Source: Prochlorococcus sp. AG-363-O06
GTDB taxonomy: Bacteria > Cyanobacteriota > Cyanobacteriia > PCC-6307 > Cyanobiaceae
DNA: 64,000 nt
Reading direction: 5' to 3'
Assembly (NCBI GenBank): GCA_003280085.1
Contig: QCFY01000003.1
Location: forward strand, 62,001 to 126,000
Translations under genes and position numbers: made by a program
The notes under the pieces: generated by a model
Told to the model about the DNA's origin: nothing
What the model saw: only the letters and a program-made list of their open reading frames with translations
Databases searched by the model: none
Shown here: positions 51,044 to 60,518 of the stretch, one piece after another
Layout of the letters: each line of letters begins with the position of its first letter
Position numbering within the stretch: position 1 is the stretch's first letter

Positions 51044-51976
51044 TCAGATTCCCTCAGCTGCCTGAACCTTTTCTACTTGCTTCTTCTTGAGAACCAATAG
51101 AACTTGGGCTAAGCATACGGATGCGAAGAAGGCCAGAAGACCATATATTCTTAAGGGACTTTGTAGAACAACTTCAGAATCGATCTGTCCAAAGCCGCCA
51201 ACATTGGGGTCGTTAGATAATGCTTGGCCTGCGTCAACCTTGTCTCCAACTCCAACTAGAAGTGTTAGTCCAGCTGGAATAGTCTCGTTAAATGATTGAC
51301 CATCTTCATTCTCTAAATTGACTATATTGCCGCCATTCTCATCAGCCTCAATTGAGCTAACTGTGCCTGACTGAGATGCAGTGAAAATAGAATTATTGCT
51401 TTTTTCGCCAGTTGGATAAACTTGTCCTCTTCCTCTATTGCCCCCAACATGTATTGAATACTTGCCAAAATGTATGTTGCTATCTTTAGAGGGATCTGGT
51501 GAAAGAATTGGAAAAACTATTTCTTTGTTTTGATCGCCAGGCAAGGGACCTACAAGAATTATATTATCTCTCTCCTCACTGTATTGACTAAAGAACACGC
51601 CTTGAGTTTCCTCCTTGATTTGTTCTGTCCAACGATCTTGTGGCGCGAGCTTAAAGCCATCAGGCAGCATTACAACTGCTCCTACTTGTAGAGGTACATC
51701 ACTTCCATCTGCGCCAATTTCTGTTGTTCCTGCTTTGTATGGGATCTTTACAACTGCCTTGAAAACACTATTTGCTCCTACTGATTGAGGAACTTCAGCT
51801 TGAGTTGTCATTTTTGCTAAATGACAGTTTGCACATACTATTTTCCCAGTAGCTTCTCTTGGATTTTCGTAATTTTGTTGAGCCCAGAATGGATAGGCCC
51901 AACTGGCTGAAGGAGCCAAAAATATTGTGATTCCAAGTAATAGAGAACTTAGAATAAGGGTGATGAATCGACGCAT
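51044..51976 (-). CDS. petA: Cytochrome f
   Basis: A 310-aa precursor with a signal peptide of about 27 residues ending at SWA, so that mature Tyr (of YPFWAQQ) can be the axial heme ligand. The heme site CANCH is at residues 48-52. A C-terminal membrane anchor ([21 protein letters not shown]) completes it. It carries electrons from the Rieske protein to plastocyanin or cytochrome c6. Co-transcribed with petC across a 47-nt gap. Confidence 0.98.
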   Translation of the reverse strand: MRRFITLILSSLLLGITIFLAPSASWAYPFWAQQNYENPREATGKIVCANCHLAKMTTQAEVPQSVGANSVFKAVVKIPYKAGTTEIGADGSDVPLQVGAVVMLPDGFKLAPQDRWTEQIKEETQGVFFSQYSEERDNIILVGPLPGDQNKEIVFPILSPDPSKDSNIHFGKYSIHVGGNRGRGQVYPTGEKSNNSIFTASQSGTVSSIEADENGGNIVNLENEDGQSFNETIPAGLTLLVGVGDKVDAGQALSNDPNVGGFGQIDSEVVLQSPLRIYGLLAFFASVCLAQVLLVLKKKQVEKVQAAEGI

Positions 51977-52023
51977 GGATCTAAATAAATTTGTTGGTAA
52001 TAAGGTTTTGAGGTTTATCTAAG

Positions 52024-52560
52024 TCAACTCCACCAAGCCTTTTCGCCTGTGCGGAAGTCTTTCTCTGTCCATTGGCTAACAAATACATTGTCGTTTTCGA
52101 TAGCAATATTTGCTAATGCAAGTGAAAGAGGCGCTGGCCCGCGTACAACCTTTCCTGTTGCATCGTATTGGCTGCCATGACATGGGCAAATGAATTTATT
52201 GGCGCCACTATTCCATGGGACCACGCAACCAAGGTGGGTGCATATTGCGTTAATTCCATAGGCTCCAATTGCATCATCTCCTTCAACTATTAAGTAGGTT
52301 GGGTCTCCTTTTAGACCTTGTACGAGGCTTCTATCCCCTGATGGATGACTTGAAAGCCATCCACTGGCAGAGACGGGGTTTCCCAGCTCGTCTTTGGCGC
52401 TTGTGCCGCCCCCACTTCCTGCAGCCCTTGGTGGAATGAAGTAATTAACAACAGGGTATAGGGCTCCTAGTGCAACTCCTGTAAGCGACCCAAAGGTGAG
52501 CAGGTTCATGAACTGCCTGCGACCCATGGAGGGCACATCACTAGAGCTCATTTGTGTCAT
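52024..52560 (-). CDS. petC: Rieske iron-sulfur protein of cytochrome b6f
   Basis: A 178-aa protein with an N-terminal twin arginine (GRRQFMNLL, residues 13-21) and one membrane helix, fitting Tat insertion. The 2Fe-2S ligands lie in CTHLGC (C107, H109) and CPCHGS (C125, H128), with the loop disulfide cysteines C112 and C127. First gene of petCA. It is divergent from a DUF3067 gene, 61 nt away. Confidence 0.98.
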   Translation of the reverse strand: MTQMSSSDVPSMGRRQFMNLLTFGSLTGVALGALYPVVNYFIPPRAAGSGGGTSAKDELGNPVSASGWLSSHPSGDRSLVQGLKGDPTYLIVEGDDAIGAYGINAICTHLGCVVPWNSGANKFICPCHGSQYDATGKVVRGPAPLSLALANIAIENDNVFVSQWTEKDFRTGEKAWWS

Positions 52561-52621
52561 GTGGAATGTTCACTCACCGAACAATATTGACCATTATGGA
52601 CTGTGAAGGTCTTCTCACGCT

Positions 52622-53008
52622 TTGCAGAGACTGGGATCTTTAATTCCTGATGGACTTAATGTTTTGCTGAACCCTCAGATTGGTGTCCCTACTCCACCTT
52701 TAGAGGTTGATGAGGTTGTTTCTTGCTTGAAAGAACGTTGGGGTGTTTCTTATGATTTGCAATTGGTTGTACGTGAAGGACGCCTTTATTTGCAATTGAT
52801 GTGGGCATATTTAGAGCAGCAATCCTTTCCTTTGGATGAAAGGGCTTACAGACTTCATCTTGGAGAAGTGATTGAGGTGGTAAATCGTTTAGGTCTTGCC
52901 CAAAATGTAAGGGAATGGTTGTTTGCAAATACTAAAAAACCTAGGCTTGGTAAGGCGATTGGACTCCACCTTAAGACGGATAATCGTCTTGATGAGTTTG
53001 TTCTTTGA
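52622..53008 (+). CDS. DUF3067-family protein
   Basis: A 128-aa protein with PPLEVDEVVSCLKERWGVSYDLQLVVREGRLYLQLMWAYLEQQSFPLDE, the conserved DUF3067 core found in cyanobacteria and plastids. TTG at 52622 is the only start after an in-frame stop. It is divergent from petC and its 3' end overlaps tatC by 38 nt on the other strand. Function is unknown; context suggests a thylakoid role. Confidence 0.75.
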   Translation: MQRLGSLIPDGLNVLLNPQIGVPTPPLEVDEVVSCLKERWGVSYDLQLVVREGRLYLQLMWAYLEQQSFPLDERAYRLHLGEVIEVVNRLGLAQNVREWLFANTKKPRLGKAIGLHLKTDNRLDEFVL

Positions 53009-53762
53009 ACTGTTCTGTCAATGCAACTAGGCCAACTCCTGCAAGAAACAGAACTGTTATTGCAGTTGCTAAAAGCAACATTGTTATGGGATCAGTAGAT
53101 GGAGTTAATACCGCTCCAGCTATTGCCGCAGTAATTACTACCCATCTCCAGGAGGAAAGCATGGACTTCCATTTAATTATTCCTAAGATCCCTAAAATCA
53201 ATTGAAGTATCGGAATTTGAAAGGATAAGCCCGTTGAAAGCATTAAAAGTATTACAAAGTCCAAATAACGTTCTATTGACCAAATGGGTTCAACTACATC
53301 AGCTCCATAGCTAACGAGGAATCTCAGCGCAGCGGGGATAAGTGCCCACCATGCAAATACAATTCCTGAAAGGAAGAGGACTGCAGATGCTGCTACGGCA
53401 GGGGCTATAAGCTTTTTTTCATGTTTTGTTAGGCCTGGTAATACAAACGCTAGGCCTTGGTAAAGGATGTAAGGCAGTGCAGCTGTTAGCCCCGCATAGC
53501 CAGCAACTTTTATAGAAACAAAAAGGAATTCTCCAGGTGCAAGTTGTAAAAATCTGATTGTTCCTGCTGGTGCCTCTAGTAAACGTACGAGTGGCTTGAC
53601 GAACAAAAGACAGCAGAAGGCGCCAAAAATAATTGCAAAAAGACTTTTAATAACTCTTTGACGAAGTTCCTCAAGATGGTCAACCAATGGCATTTCAATG
53701 TCATTGGTTGACCCCTTTTTGTTTGTTTTGCCATTCTCAATATGAATTGGTGGCGGTGGCAA
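52971..53762 (-). CDS. tatC: Sec-independent protein translocase subunit TatC
   Basis: A 263-aa protein (TTG start; an internal ATG at 53693 would give 241 aa and a typical PLVDHLEELRQRVIKSL start). Six membrane helices are seen. The conserved glutamates of DHLEELRQR and the FLVSYGADVVEP region fit TatC. It recognises twin-arginine signals such as that of PetC. It lies near petC, its natural client, and downstream of an NFACT gene. Confidence 0.93.
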   Translation of the reverse strand: MPPPPIHIENGKTNKKGSTNDIEMPLVDHLEELRQRVIKSLFAIIFGAFCCLLFVKPLVRLLEAPAGTIRFLQLAPGEFLFVSIKVAGYAGLTAALPYILYQGLAFVLPGLTKHEKKLIAPAVAASAVLFLSGIVFAWWALIPAALRFLVSYGADVVEPIWSIERYLDFVILLMLSTGLSFQIPILQLILGILGIIKWKSMLSSWRWVVITAAIAGAVLTPSTDPITMLLLATAITVLFLAGVGLVALTEQFKEQTHQDDYPS

Positions 53763-53836
53763 AAAAGGCTCTTTAGATTTTTCCTTTGGGATCGTCAGGA
53801 TGCTTAGTTAATTGAATTGATTAAGGCTAGGAGTTT

Positions 53837-55513
53837 TTATGGGTAAATATGAGGTTTTACTCGTGAAGGTTTTGCCCAGCAGACTTCCCCTCCGCGATGC
53901 CTTAGCACTCCTGGCATTTCGCCAGGAATTCTTTGTAGGTGGTCTGTAGGAACAATTATCACTGGAACTAGTTTATTACCTTTGGCTTTGCTAAAAAAGG
54001 CTGCTAAATCGGCTGCCATTTGGATATCTTCTTCTTCGGCTATCTCAATAGAAGCTTTCAGTACAACATGACTTCCTGGGCACTCTTGTGCATGAAACCA
54101 AATATCGCCTTTTCGAGCCTGCTGCAAGCTGATTAAATTATTTTGCCGATGATTTCGCCCCACTTGTATCAACAAGCCTCTAGGACTTTTAAATAAAAGT
54201 GGCTTTGGAGTATTCATATTTTTTCTTTCTGTAGAGGCTTTTTTTGTCCTCTTAATGTTAATTAAGTCGTCAAGTTCTTCGAATAATTCATTTGCTAATT
54301 TTAACCTCTCTGGCCTATTTTCATTTGGATTAATGAGAAGATCTTCCAAATAAAGTTCACTTTCTTGAAGGGTTTTTATTTTTCTTTTGTGATAGGAGAT
54401 TCTTTCCGTAAGGATTTTGATTGAACGTTTTAGTTTCTTTGCCTTATTATATAAGCCTTGAGCTTTTTGAATTTCATTTTTCTTAGGGGATGGCAACGAT
54501 AATATTTGATCGGCAGACTTCTGAATCTTTCCAGCCTCTGAAGTCATCTCCAAAAGGCTTTCTTGTTTTACTAATGCATTGAGATTGGTTTCCTTTAGCT
54601 TTGAAATTCTTTGCTTTAGCAAGTTAGATATTTCTTTCAAATTCTTTTCCTCTAGATAATCCTTATAGTATTTGCCTAGAATTAGGCTTATCCCATTTGG
54701 GATGTTTTTCTTTTTATTTGAATCTTCCCAAACTCTAAAATTAGTTGGACCTTCATAAGAAAGGTAAAACTCTTCTTTTTCTAACTTCTCTAACCAAATC
54801 GACCATCTTTGGTAAAGGAACTCCCACTGATCTTCTGAAAGATTGAGCACTGGCAATTCAAGCATTGAAGTTGCAGTTTCAAAATCATCATTTGCTATTT
54901 GCAGGCATAGAGAAGGGCTTATGCCTTGATATGTTTCCTTTAACGACTGCTTTAAGCTTTTAGGCAATAGAGAAAGTCTTTCTTTCCAGGTTTTGAATGG
55001 TTCTTTTGAGTTGGGCTCTATTCCTTGAAGTGATGGAGGTGATACATAATAATCTCCTGTTCCAATTGGTCTTATGCGTGATTGATGGCTATGAACTTTC
55101 CGTCCAATTGTGATAACTTTCCTATCTTGTCCTAGTAATAATATGTTGCTATGACGACCCATTAATTCCAACACTAGAGTTTTACAAACTTCTCCTCCTG
55201 GTCTTAGTGCTAGACCTAGTTCGACAATACGTTCAAACCCTTTTTGCTTGATTTCTATTAAGGCTAAATTTTGCAATCCATGTTGAAGCTGCTGAGCCAA
55301 GGTGCTTTCACTTCCGTAAGAGGCAGGTGCCGAAATTTGGACAATTCTTGGGGCTTCTGCGAACCAGCTAATTTCTAGCCACTTTAGGCCTTTTAAAGTT
55401 CTTAATCCAAGCTGAATAGTATTTGATTGAGGTTGTATAGCTTTTTCAAAGCGGCTTGGAATCAATTCTGCTCGAAGATCTGCTAGTACAGCCCTTAGGC
55501 TTGTCAAGTCCAT
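53837..55513 (-). CDS. NFACT-family protein (RqcH/Rqc2-like; fibronectin-binding-protein homologue)
   Basis: A protein of about 558 aa from the ATG at 55513. NFACT-N (MDLTSLRAVLADLRAELI, then LVLELMGRHSNILLL) is followed by helix-hairpin and coiled-coil segments (about 295-400) and the NFACT-R part with HAQECPGSHVVLKASI. RqcH adds Ala tails to stalled nascent chains. The key D-R pair reads E94-R95 (GFERIV) here. It lies upstream of tatC on the same strand. Confidence 0.88.
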   Translation of the reverse strand: MDLTSLRAVLADLRAELIPSRFEKAIQPQSNTIQLGLRTLKGLKWLEISWFAEAPRIVQISAPASYGSESTLAQQLQHGLQNLALIEIKQKGFERIVELGLALRPGGEVCKTLVLELMGRHSNILLLGQDRKVITIGRKVHSHQSRIRPIGTGDYYVSPPSLQGIEPNSKEPFKTWKERLSLLPKSLKQSLKETYQGISPSLCLQIANDDFETATSMLELPVLNLSEDQWEFLYQRWSIWLEKLEKEEFYLSYEGPTNFRVWEDSNKKKNIPNGISLILGKYYKDYLEEKNLKEISNLLKQRISKLKETNLNALVKQESLLEMTSEAGKIQKSADQILSLPSPKKNEIQKAQGLYNKAKKLKRSIKILTERISYHKRKIKTLQESELYLEDLLINPNENRPERLKLANELFEELDDLINIKRTKKASTERKNMNTPKPLLFKSPRGLLIQVGRNHRQNNLISLQQARKGDIWFHAQECPGSHVVLKASIEIAEEEDIQMAADLAAFFSKAKGNKLVPVIIVPTDHLQRIPGEMPGVLRHRGGEVCWAKPSRVKPHIYP

Positions 55514-55601
55514 TACCTGTAAGCCTTTCAGTTCCATTTAATGAGTCTCGACTTTTGGGGCAGAGAATTTCCTAATCTGACTGGACGAATTGAGTGAAAG
55601 T

Positions 55602-56171
55602 ATGGTTTCTAATGGATCAGATTCTAGGCTTACTGTTATTACAGGTCCAAGTGGCGTTGGCAAGGGCACTGTTGTCAAGCAACTTCTCCAAAAGCATAAA
55701 AAGGTTTGGTTGTCAGTTTCAGCCACAACACGTCTCCCACGGAAAGGAGAGATTGAGGGAGAGGATTATTTCTTTTTAGGAAAGGATAGTTTCAATGAGC
55801 TCGCCAATAAAGAAGGCTTTCTTGAATGGGCTGAATTTGCTGGTAATTCATATGGCACTCCTAGAAAGCCTATTCAACAAAAGCTTGACAGTGGTGTAAA
55901 TGTTTTACTTGAGATTGAGCTGGAAGGTGCTAGGCAGGTGAGGAGAAGCTTCCCACAGGCTTTCCAGATTTTTTTGGCACCCCCAAGTTTTCAAGAGCTT
56001 GAACGTCGAATAAGGAATAGAGGTACTGATAGTGAAAAAGCAATTGAAGCTCGATTGAAAAGAGCTAAAGAAGAACTAGAGGCTCAGGCTGAATTCGATG
56101 CCATTGTTATTAATGAGGATTTGAATAAATCAGTTTTTGATTTAGAGGTTTTATTGGGCCTTGTCTCTTGA
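55602..56171 (+). CDS. gmk: Guanylate kinase
   Basis: A protein of 189 aa from ATG 55602; a TTG at 55590 is an alternative. P-loop [17 protein letters not shown], then [20 protein letters not shown], which binds GMP, and [18 protein letters not shown]. It phosphorylates GMP to GDP. It is divergent from the NFACT gene and ends before a strong terminator. Confidence 0.96.
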   Translation: MVSNGSDSRLTVITGPSGVGKGTVVKQLLQKHKKVWLSVSATTRLPRKGEIEGEDYFFLGKDSFNELANKEGFLEWAEFAGNSYGTPRKPIQQKLDSGVNVLLEIELEGARQVRRSFPQAFQIFLAPPSFQELERRIRNRGTDSEKAIEARLKRAKEELEAQAEFDAIVINEDLNKSVFDLEVLLGLVS

Positions 56172-56187
56172 AAATCTGAATAAAAGG

Positions 56188-56223
56188 CAATTAAAAAGCC
56201 CCAATTATGGGGCTTTTTAATTG
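56188..56223 (+). terminator. Strong bidirectional terminator between gmk and psaJ
   Basis: A perfect 15-bp inverted repeat (CAATTAAAAAGCCCC at 56188-56202 with its mirror at 56209-56223) with a 6-nt loop. It has a U-run on both strands. It lies between the two convergent stops of gmk and psaJ, so it can end both transcripts. Confidence 0.88.
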
Positions 56224-56255
56224 AAATTAGTTTTTCAAATTTTATTTGATTTACT

Positions 56256-56423
56256 TTATCCTAGGCCACCAGTTAAAGGGTGAAAGAGGAGATCTGGGTG
56301 GAAGCGCTGAAATTCAACTAAGTATCCAGCTGTAAATAGCACCCAGCCTGCAGCCACTACGGGAGCAGATCTAAAGATCTTGTGCTTGTCGTAGAAAGTG
56401 CCTTTATGAGGTGAATTTGACAT
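56256..56423 (-). CDS. psaJ: Photosystem I subunit PsaJ
   Basis: A protein of 55 aa, with the PsaJ core [33 protein letters not shown]. About ten extra residues ([16 protein letters not shown]) precede the usual start of the family. One membrane helix binds carotenoid and chlorophyll near PsaF. It lies 44 nt downstream of psaF, the usual pair. Confidence 0.95.
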   Translation of the reverse strand: MSNSPHKGTFYDKHKIFRSAPVVAAGWVLFTAGYLVEFQRFHPDLLFHPLTGGLG

Positions 56424-56467
56424 GTTTAGTGTTTGTTAGTGATTGCAGAAGTTTTTTAGAAGTTTAT

Positions 56468-57019
56468 CTAGCGAGGTGAAACTGTGATTTTGTCATCAGT
56501 CTCACGAAGTGCTCCACTTCTTCCTTCTTTGTCAGCTTCCAGAGGCCATTGAGCACCCTTGAATAAGGCAATTCTCATTAGGTCAGGGTCTAGGAAGATT
56601 TCTTTGTCTGCGGCATCTTTAGATGCGCGAGAAAGTTTTAGATATTCCCTCCCTGACCAACCAATAATTCCAGCAACATATAGGAAAATGTGTCCAGGAA
56701 TTAATACGTCACCTTCATGTCCCCTATTGGCTATTGCACCAAAAGGTTCAAGAGTTGGAGCGATAATTAGGTGTGGGAGACCATCATCACCACAAGATGC
56801 TTGGCTATAACGCTCAAAACGTGCAATAGCTTGTGGAGTTGAGGCTGCATTTGCTCGCTGTTGGAAGCGAGCGTTGTCTGAACAAGGTGTAAGTCCTTCA
56901 GCTTGGAAAGCTGTACTTTCCCTGTCAGGATTTAACTCTGGGCCTGCCTCAGCATTTACTAGAGGCGCTAAGCCTAGTATTAGAAAACCTGAGAGCAGAA
57001 TGGCAAAGAGACGACGCAT
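56468..57019 (-). CDS. psaF: Photosystem I subunit III (PsaF)
   Basis: A 183-aa precursor with a signal peptide (about residues 1-23, ending at NAEA). The mature part has LTPCSDNARFQQRANAASTPQAIARFERYSQ, then HLIIAPTLEPFGAIANRGHEGDVLIPGHIFLYVAGIIGWSGREYL, and a C-terminal membrane segment. In this group PsaF lacks the strong docking helix of algae. First gene of psaFJ, divergent from tsaD. Confidence 0.97.
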   Translation of the reverse strand: MRRLFAILLSGFLILGLAPLVNAEAGPELNPDRESTAFQAEGLTPCSDNARFQQRANAASTPQAIARFERYSQASCGDDGLPHLIIAPTLEPFGAIANRGHEGDVLIPGHIFLYVAGIIGWSGREYLKLSRASKDAADKEIFLDPDLMRIALFKGAQWPLEADKEGRSGALRETDDKITVSPR

Positions 57020-57095
57020 TAGTTCGAGTCCTGTTTAAACCTGCCGATGTAGACAGGATGTCACATGTAAACGTTAATTGAGATAGGCCATCAAG

Positions 57096-58166
57096 ATGCA
57101 AAGAGTACTTGCCCTCGAAACAAGTTGTGACGAGTCTGCTGCGGCTCTTGTAGGGCTTGATTCTGGCAAATTCCAATTGATATCTAGCTTTATAGCTTCT
57201 CAAGCCGATGAACATTCCAAATGGGGCGGTGTCGTACCTGAGATTGCTTCAAGACGTCATCTCGAAGTTTTACCGTCCTTGATAAGTAAGGTTTGTGGAG
57301 AATCTGGTCTTTTATTAAAAGATTTGGATGCGATTGCAGCAACAGTTACCCCAGGTTTAGCAGGGGCTTTGATGATTGGGTCAATTACTGGTAGGACGCT
57401 AGCTGCACTGCATTCATTACCATTTTTGGGCGTGCATCATTTAGAAGGCCATCTTTCTTCTGTCCTGCTTGATAGCTCACCCCCATCGATTCCATATTTG
57501 GTCTTGCTTGTGAGCGGTGGGCATACAGAATTGATTTTTGTTGAAGGAGTAGGTAAATACAAAAGACTGGGTAGAAGTCATGACGATGCTGTAGGTGAGG
57601 CTTTTGACAAGGTTGGGCGTTTATTGGATTTGTCTTATCCAGGAGGACCTGAAATACAAAAGCTCGCTCAAAATGGAGATCCTTATAGATTTCCTCTACC
57701 TAAGGGCAAGGTCTCTAGGCCAGAAGGTGGGTTTTATCCGTATGACTTTTCATTTAGCGGATTAAAGACAGCGGTGCTTCGTCAAGTCGAGTGCTTTGTC
57801 TCCAAAAGTGATGCCTCTTATAAGGAGGACTTGGCAGCTAGTTTTCAACAGGTAGTTGCAGAAGTGCTTGTTGAAAGAAGCTTGAGGTGTGCATTAGATC
57901 ATGGTGTTAATACTCTTGTAATGGTTGGAGGAGTCGCTGCAAATGTCAGGTTGAGAGAAATGATGCGTGAAGAAGCAATCAAGAAGCAAATTAATGTTTG
58001 CCTTGCCCCAAAAGCTTTTTGCACAGATAACGCAGCTATGATTGGCGCGGCAGCATTACAGAGATTGAGTTCGGGAATAACTTCTAGCTCATTTGAGTTA
58101 GGGGTATCTCCCAGATGCCCTTTGACTGAATGTGATTCGCTATATAAATTCCCTCCTCCCTTTTAG
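57096..58166 (+). CDS. tsaD: tRNA N6-threonylcarbamoyladenosine transferase, TsaD
   Basis: A 356-aa ASKHA protein. It starts [17 protein letters not shown] and has the metal-binding HHLEGHLSS near residue 110. [14 protein letters not shown] and [13 protein letters not shown] follow. With TsaB and TsaE it makes t6A at position 37 of ANN-reading tRNAs. It is divergent from psaF and followed by an hli gene. Confidence 0.97.
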   Translation: MQRVLALETSCDESAAALVGLDSGKFQLISSFIASQADEHSKWGGVVPEIASRRHLEVLPSLISKVCGESGLLLKDLDAIAATVTPGLAGALMIGSITGRTLAALHSLPFLGVHHLEGHLSSVLLDSSPPSIPYLVLLVSGGHTELIFVEGVGKYKRLGRSHDDAVGEAFDKVGRLLDLSYPGGPEIQKLAQNGDPYRFPLPKGKVSRPEGGFYPYDFSFSGLKTAVLRQVECFVSKSDASYKEDLAASFQQVVAEVLVERSLRCALDHGVNTLVMVGGVAANVRLREMMREEAIKKQINVCLAPKAFCTDNAAMIGAAALQRLSSGITSSSFELGVSPRCPLTECDSLYKFPPPF

Positions 58167-58205
58167 AAAGCTTCTCAACGGTTAAATCTTCAATATGATG
58201 TAAGT

Positions 58206-58391
58206 ATGAATTCCGAATCCAACATCAAGCCTAGTGAGCAGGTTGAACCTGTTAGTAGAGGAGAGCTGAACTCTTGGAGGAGAGGATTTACTCCTCAGGC
58301 TGAGATTTGGAACGGTCGAATGGCTATGTTTGGCATTGTTGTAGGTCTGGGTGTATTGATCGTGGGTCACTTATTCCTTGGGAATAATTAA
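58206..58391 (+). CDS. hli: High-light-inducible protein (Hli/SCP)
   Basis: A 61-aa, single-helix protein with the chlorophyll-binding motif AEIWNGRMAMFGIVVGL near residue 32. Flanking residues fit the Hli type: an N-terminal polar tail and one membrane helix with the conserved E-x-x-N-x-R. It binds chlorophyll and protects photosystem assembly under stress. It lies 39 nt after tsaD and could share its transcript. Confidence 0.93.
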   Translation: MNSESNIKPSEQVEPVSRGELNSWRRGFTPQAEIWNGRMAMFGIVVGLGVLIVGHLFLGNN

Positions 58392-58481
58392 AAGTCTTTA
58401 TTTAATTACTCGCTTTTTCTTATCAAAAACTTTAATCATAACCTCAAATTATTTGGCTCTGGGGCTCATTTTAGTCTTGAT

Positions 58482-58976
58482 ATGAATTATAGGTGGTCAC
58501 TTAGTCGGACTATTAATCTTGGAAAGAAAACAATTGTTTTTATAGGGTTAAACCCTTCCAATGCGAATGCTATTCAAAATGACCCAACTTTGAGGAGGTT
58601 GTTATCTTTTTCCAGATACTGGGGATATAAGAAGTTAGTGGTAGTAAATCTTTTTGCAAGAATTAGCACGTCTCCTTGCGCTCTTAGAACTTTTTTAGAC
58701 CCTGTGGGCAAAAAGAACGACTCAATATTGGCTAGTTATGCATTTAAATGGTCAAGGTCTCAGTTCTGGGATCTCTGGCTTGGTTGGGGCGATGGAGGTC
58801 TTTTCCAAGATAGAAATCTTGAAGTTATTTCTTTTTTGAAGTTGTTTGGAGTGATTAGGTCGAAAACTTTTCCTAATTCGTATGGCCCAATGGCTTTAGG
58901 GATGACTCTTAAAGGTAACCCCCGTCATCCTTTATATCTTTCGCGCAAAGAAGACTTAGAACCATTTGCTTGGTAG
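58482..58976 (+). CDS. DUF1643-family protein
   Basis: This 164-aa protein shows the DUF1643 core: IVFIGLNPSNANAIQNDPTLRRLL near the start, and WGYKKLVVVNLFARIS. The central part reads LAGW-like WDLWLGWGDGGLF, and GNPRHPLYLSRKEDLEPF is at the end. The family is found in diverse bacteria and phages; function is unknown. It follows hli after 90 nt. Confidence 0.82.
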   Translation: MNYRWSLSRTINLGKKTIVFIGLNPSNANAIQNDPTLRRLLSFSRYWGYKKLVVVNLFARISTSPCALRTFLDPVGKKNDSILASYAFKWSRSQFWDLWLGWGDGGLFQDRNLEVISFLKLFGVIRSKTFPNSYGPMALGMTLKGNPRHPLYLSRKEDLEPFAW

Positions 58977-59249
58977 GTTCTTTATGATTTCTAGAGCTTT
59001 AGGCCTTGAAACCAATTACGATGATGAAATAATTGTAATTAGCTTTTATAGCTTCCAGGATTTTGCCTTTTAATGCCAAAAAATTTACCAACCATTGCTC
59101 TTTGAGTAAGCTCGATTCATATAAACAAATAAATATTCAGTTTTCATTTTTGGAGATTTCCGAGGCAATGTGTGGCCAATTTTTTATGGGCTTTGGATTT
59201 TTAAAACCTATTCAATTACTTGGAATAGAACCTTTGTATCACTATTTCT
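58977..59249 (+). other. Intergenic region, no supported gene
   Basis: A 273-nt AT-rich gap between the DUF1643 gene and the antiporter. An in-frame TTG frame at 59063-59260 would give 65 aa but lacks a family, a signal or a Shine-Dalgarno, and overlaps the antiporter start. The region probably holds the antiporter promoter. Confidence 0.4.
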
Positions 59250-60518
59250 ATGACTCCTGAGCGGTTAGGGCTGCTATGGGGCGTAACTGTTTTCGCAGGT
59301 GCAGGGGCACGATTGCTTGCGGCTTTGTCTGGCCTGCCAGGAGTTGTTTTGTTGCTTCTTTCTGGTTTGTTAATAGGTAGATCTGGATTGGGTTTAGTTG
59401 AACCACTTGATTTAGGTCAAGGTTTGGAGACCATAGTTGGTTTATTGGTAAGTTTGGTGCTTTTTGATGGGGGATTAAATCTTCGCCTTCCAGGCGGAAC
59501 AATTAAGTCAACTGTTTTACGTATTTCATTAATTAGGATTGCAATCTCCCTTTTAGCCGCCGTTTGTGCGGCTCATTGGTTGGCGGGATTAGGCTGGTCA
59601 GTCGCTTCGGTCTATAGCGCAATTGTTTTAGCAACTGGTCCAACAGTAGTTACTCCTTTAATTCAACAAATTCGTTTGGCATCCCCTTTGGGAGATGTTC
59701 TTGAGGCCGAAGGTTTAGTTCTTGAGCCCGTAGGAGCGGTTTTAGCATTGTTGCTTTTGGAATTAGTAGTAGGAGACTTGCATGGATGGAGAGAGGTCTT
59801 ATGGGGTTTATTGGCCCGTCTCGGTGGAGGGGTCCTATTGGGTGTTTTAGCTGGCTGGGTTCTTGCTGAGTGCCTTAAGCGAGTAGAGCCAGATTCTTCA
59901 GTAGGACTCAGATTGCAAATTTCGCTTGGAGTTCTTTTCTTGCTTTATGCCTTTTGCGAATCAGTTTTGCCTGAGTCAGGATTACCAGCATCAGTTGCTG
60001 CAGGTTTTGTAGTTGGTCGAAGACCCTCGACCCAGACGCGTCAATTGGATGAATTGATTAGGGAATTAGCTCAATTGGCCATAACAATGATGTTCCCATT
60101 ACTTGCGGCTGACGTTTCATGGGGTGAATTGAGTCCTCTCGGTTGGGGTGGTATTACATGTGTTTTGTTCTTGATGATTATTGTTAGGCCAGTTGCAGTA
60201 AGCCTTGCGACGATTGGATTGCCTTTAGATATTAAACAGCGGGTTTTTTTAGGGTGGCTTGCTCCTAGAGGAATAGTTACGGCTGCAGTTGCATCTCTTT
60301 TTTCTATTCGTTTAGAGCAGGCTGGAGTATTAGGAGCAGGTCGCCTTCAGGGATTGGTTTTTCTTACGATTCTTATGACGGTTGGGATTCAAGGTCTTAC
60401 TGCGAAACCTCTTGCAAACGCATTTGGCTTATTGGAGAAGGAAGAGGAGAAAGAATCTCTGGAAATTGAATTAGATGCAACGAGCCATTCGAGTCGTATC
60501 TTTCCCGACTCGGGCTAG
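59250..60518 (+). CDS. Cation/proton antiporter, NhaP-like (CPA1 family)
   Basis: A 422-aa protein with about twelve membrane helices. [15 protein letters not shown] and [15 protein letters not shown] fit the CPA1 core. The usual aspartate of the ion site is Glu159 here: [12 protein letters not shown] where the family reads EGILIDPIGA or similar. It exchanges Na+ or K+ for H+. The 3' end overlaps gltX by 48 nt on the other strand. Confidence 0.88.
   Translation: MTPERLGLLWGVTVFAGAGARLLAALSGLPGVVLLLLSGLLIGRSGLGLVEPLDLGQGLETIVGLLVSLVLFDGGLNLRLPGGTIKSTVLRISLIRIAISLLAAVCAAHWLAGLGWSVASVYSAIVLATGPTVVTPLIQQIRLASPLGDVLEAEGLVLEPVGAVLALLLLELVVGDLHGWREVLWGLLARLGGGVLLGVLAGWVLAECLKRVEPDSSVGLRLQISLGVLFLLYAFCESVLPESGLPASVAAGFVVGRRPSTQTRQLDELIRELAQLAITMMFPLLAADVSWGELSPLGWGGITCVLFLMIIVRPVAVSLATIGLPLDIKQRVFLGWLAPRGIVTAAVASLFSIRLEQAGVLGAGRLQGLVFLTILMTVGIQGLTAKPLANAFGLLEKEEEKESLEIELDATSHSSRIFPDSG

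Noticed and set aside
59063-59260. 65-aa TTG-started frame before the antiporter
   Set aside because: No family, no Shine-Dalgarno, and it overlaps the antiporter start. The composition is that of AT-rich spacer.
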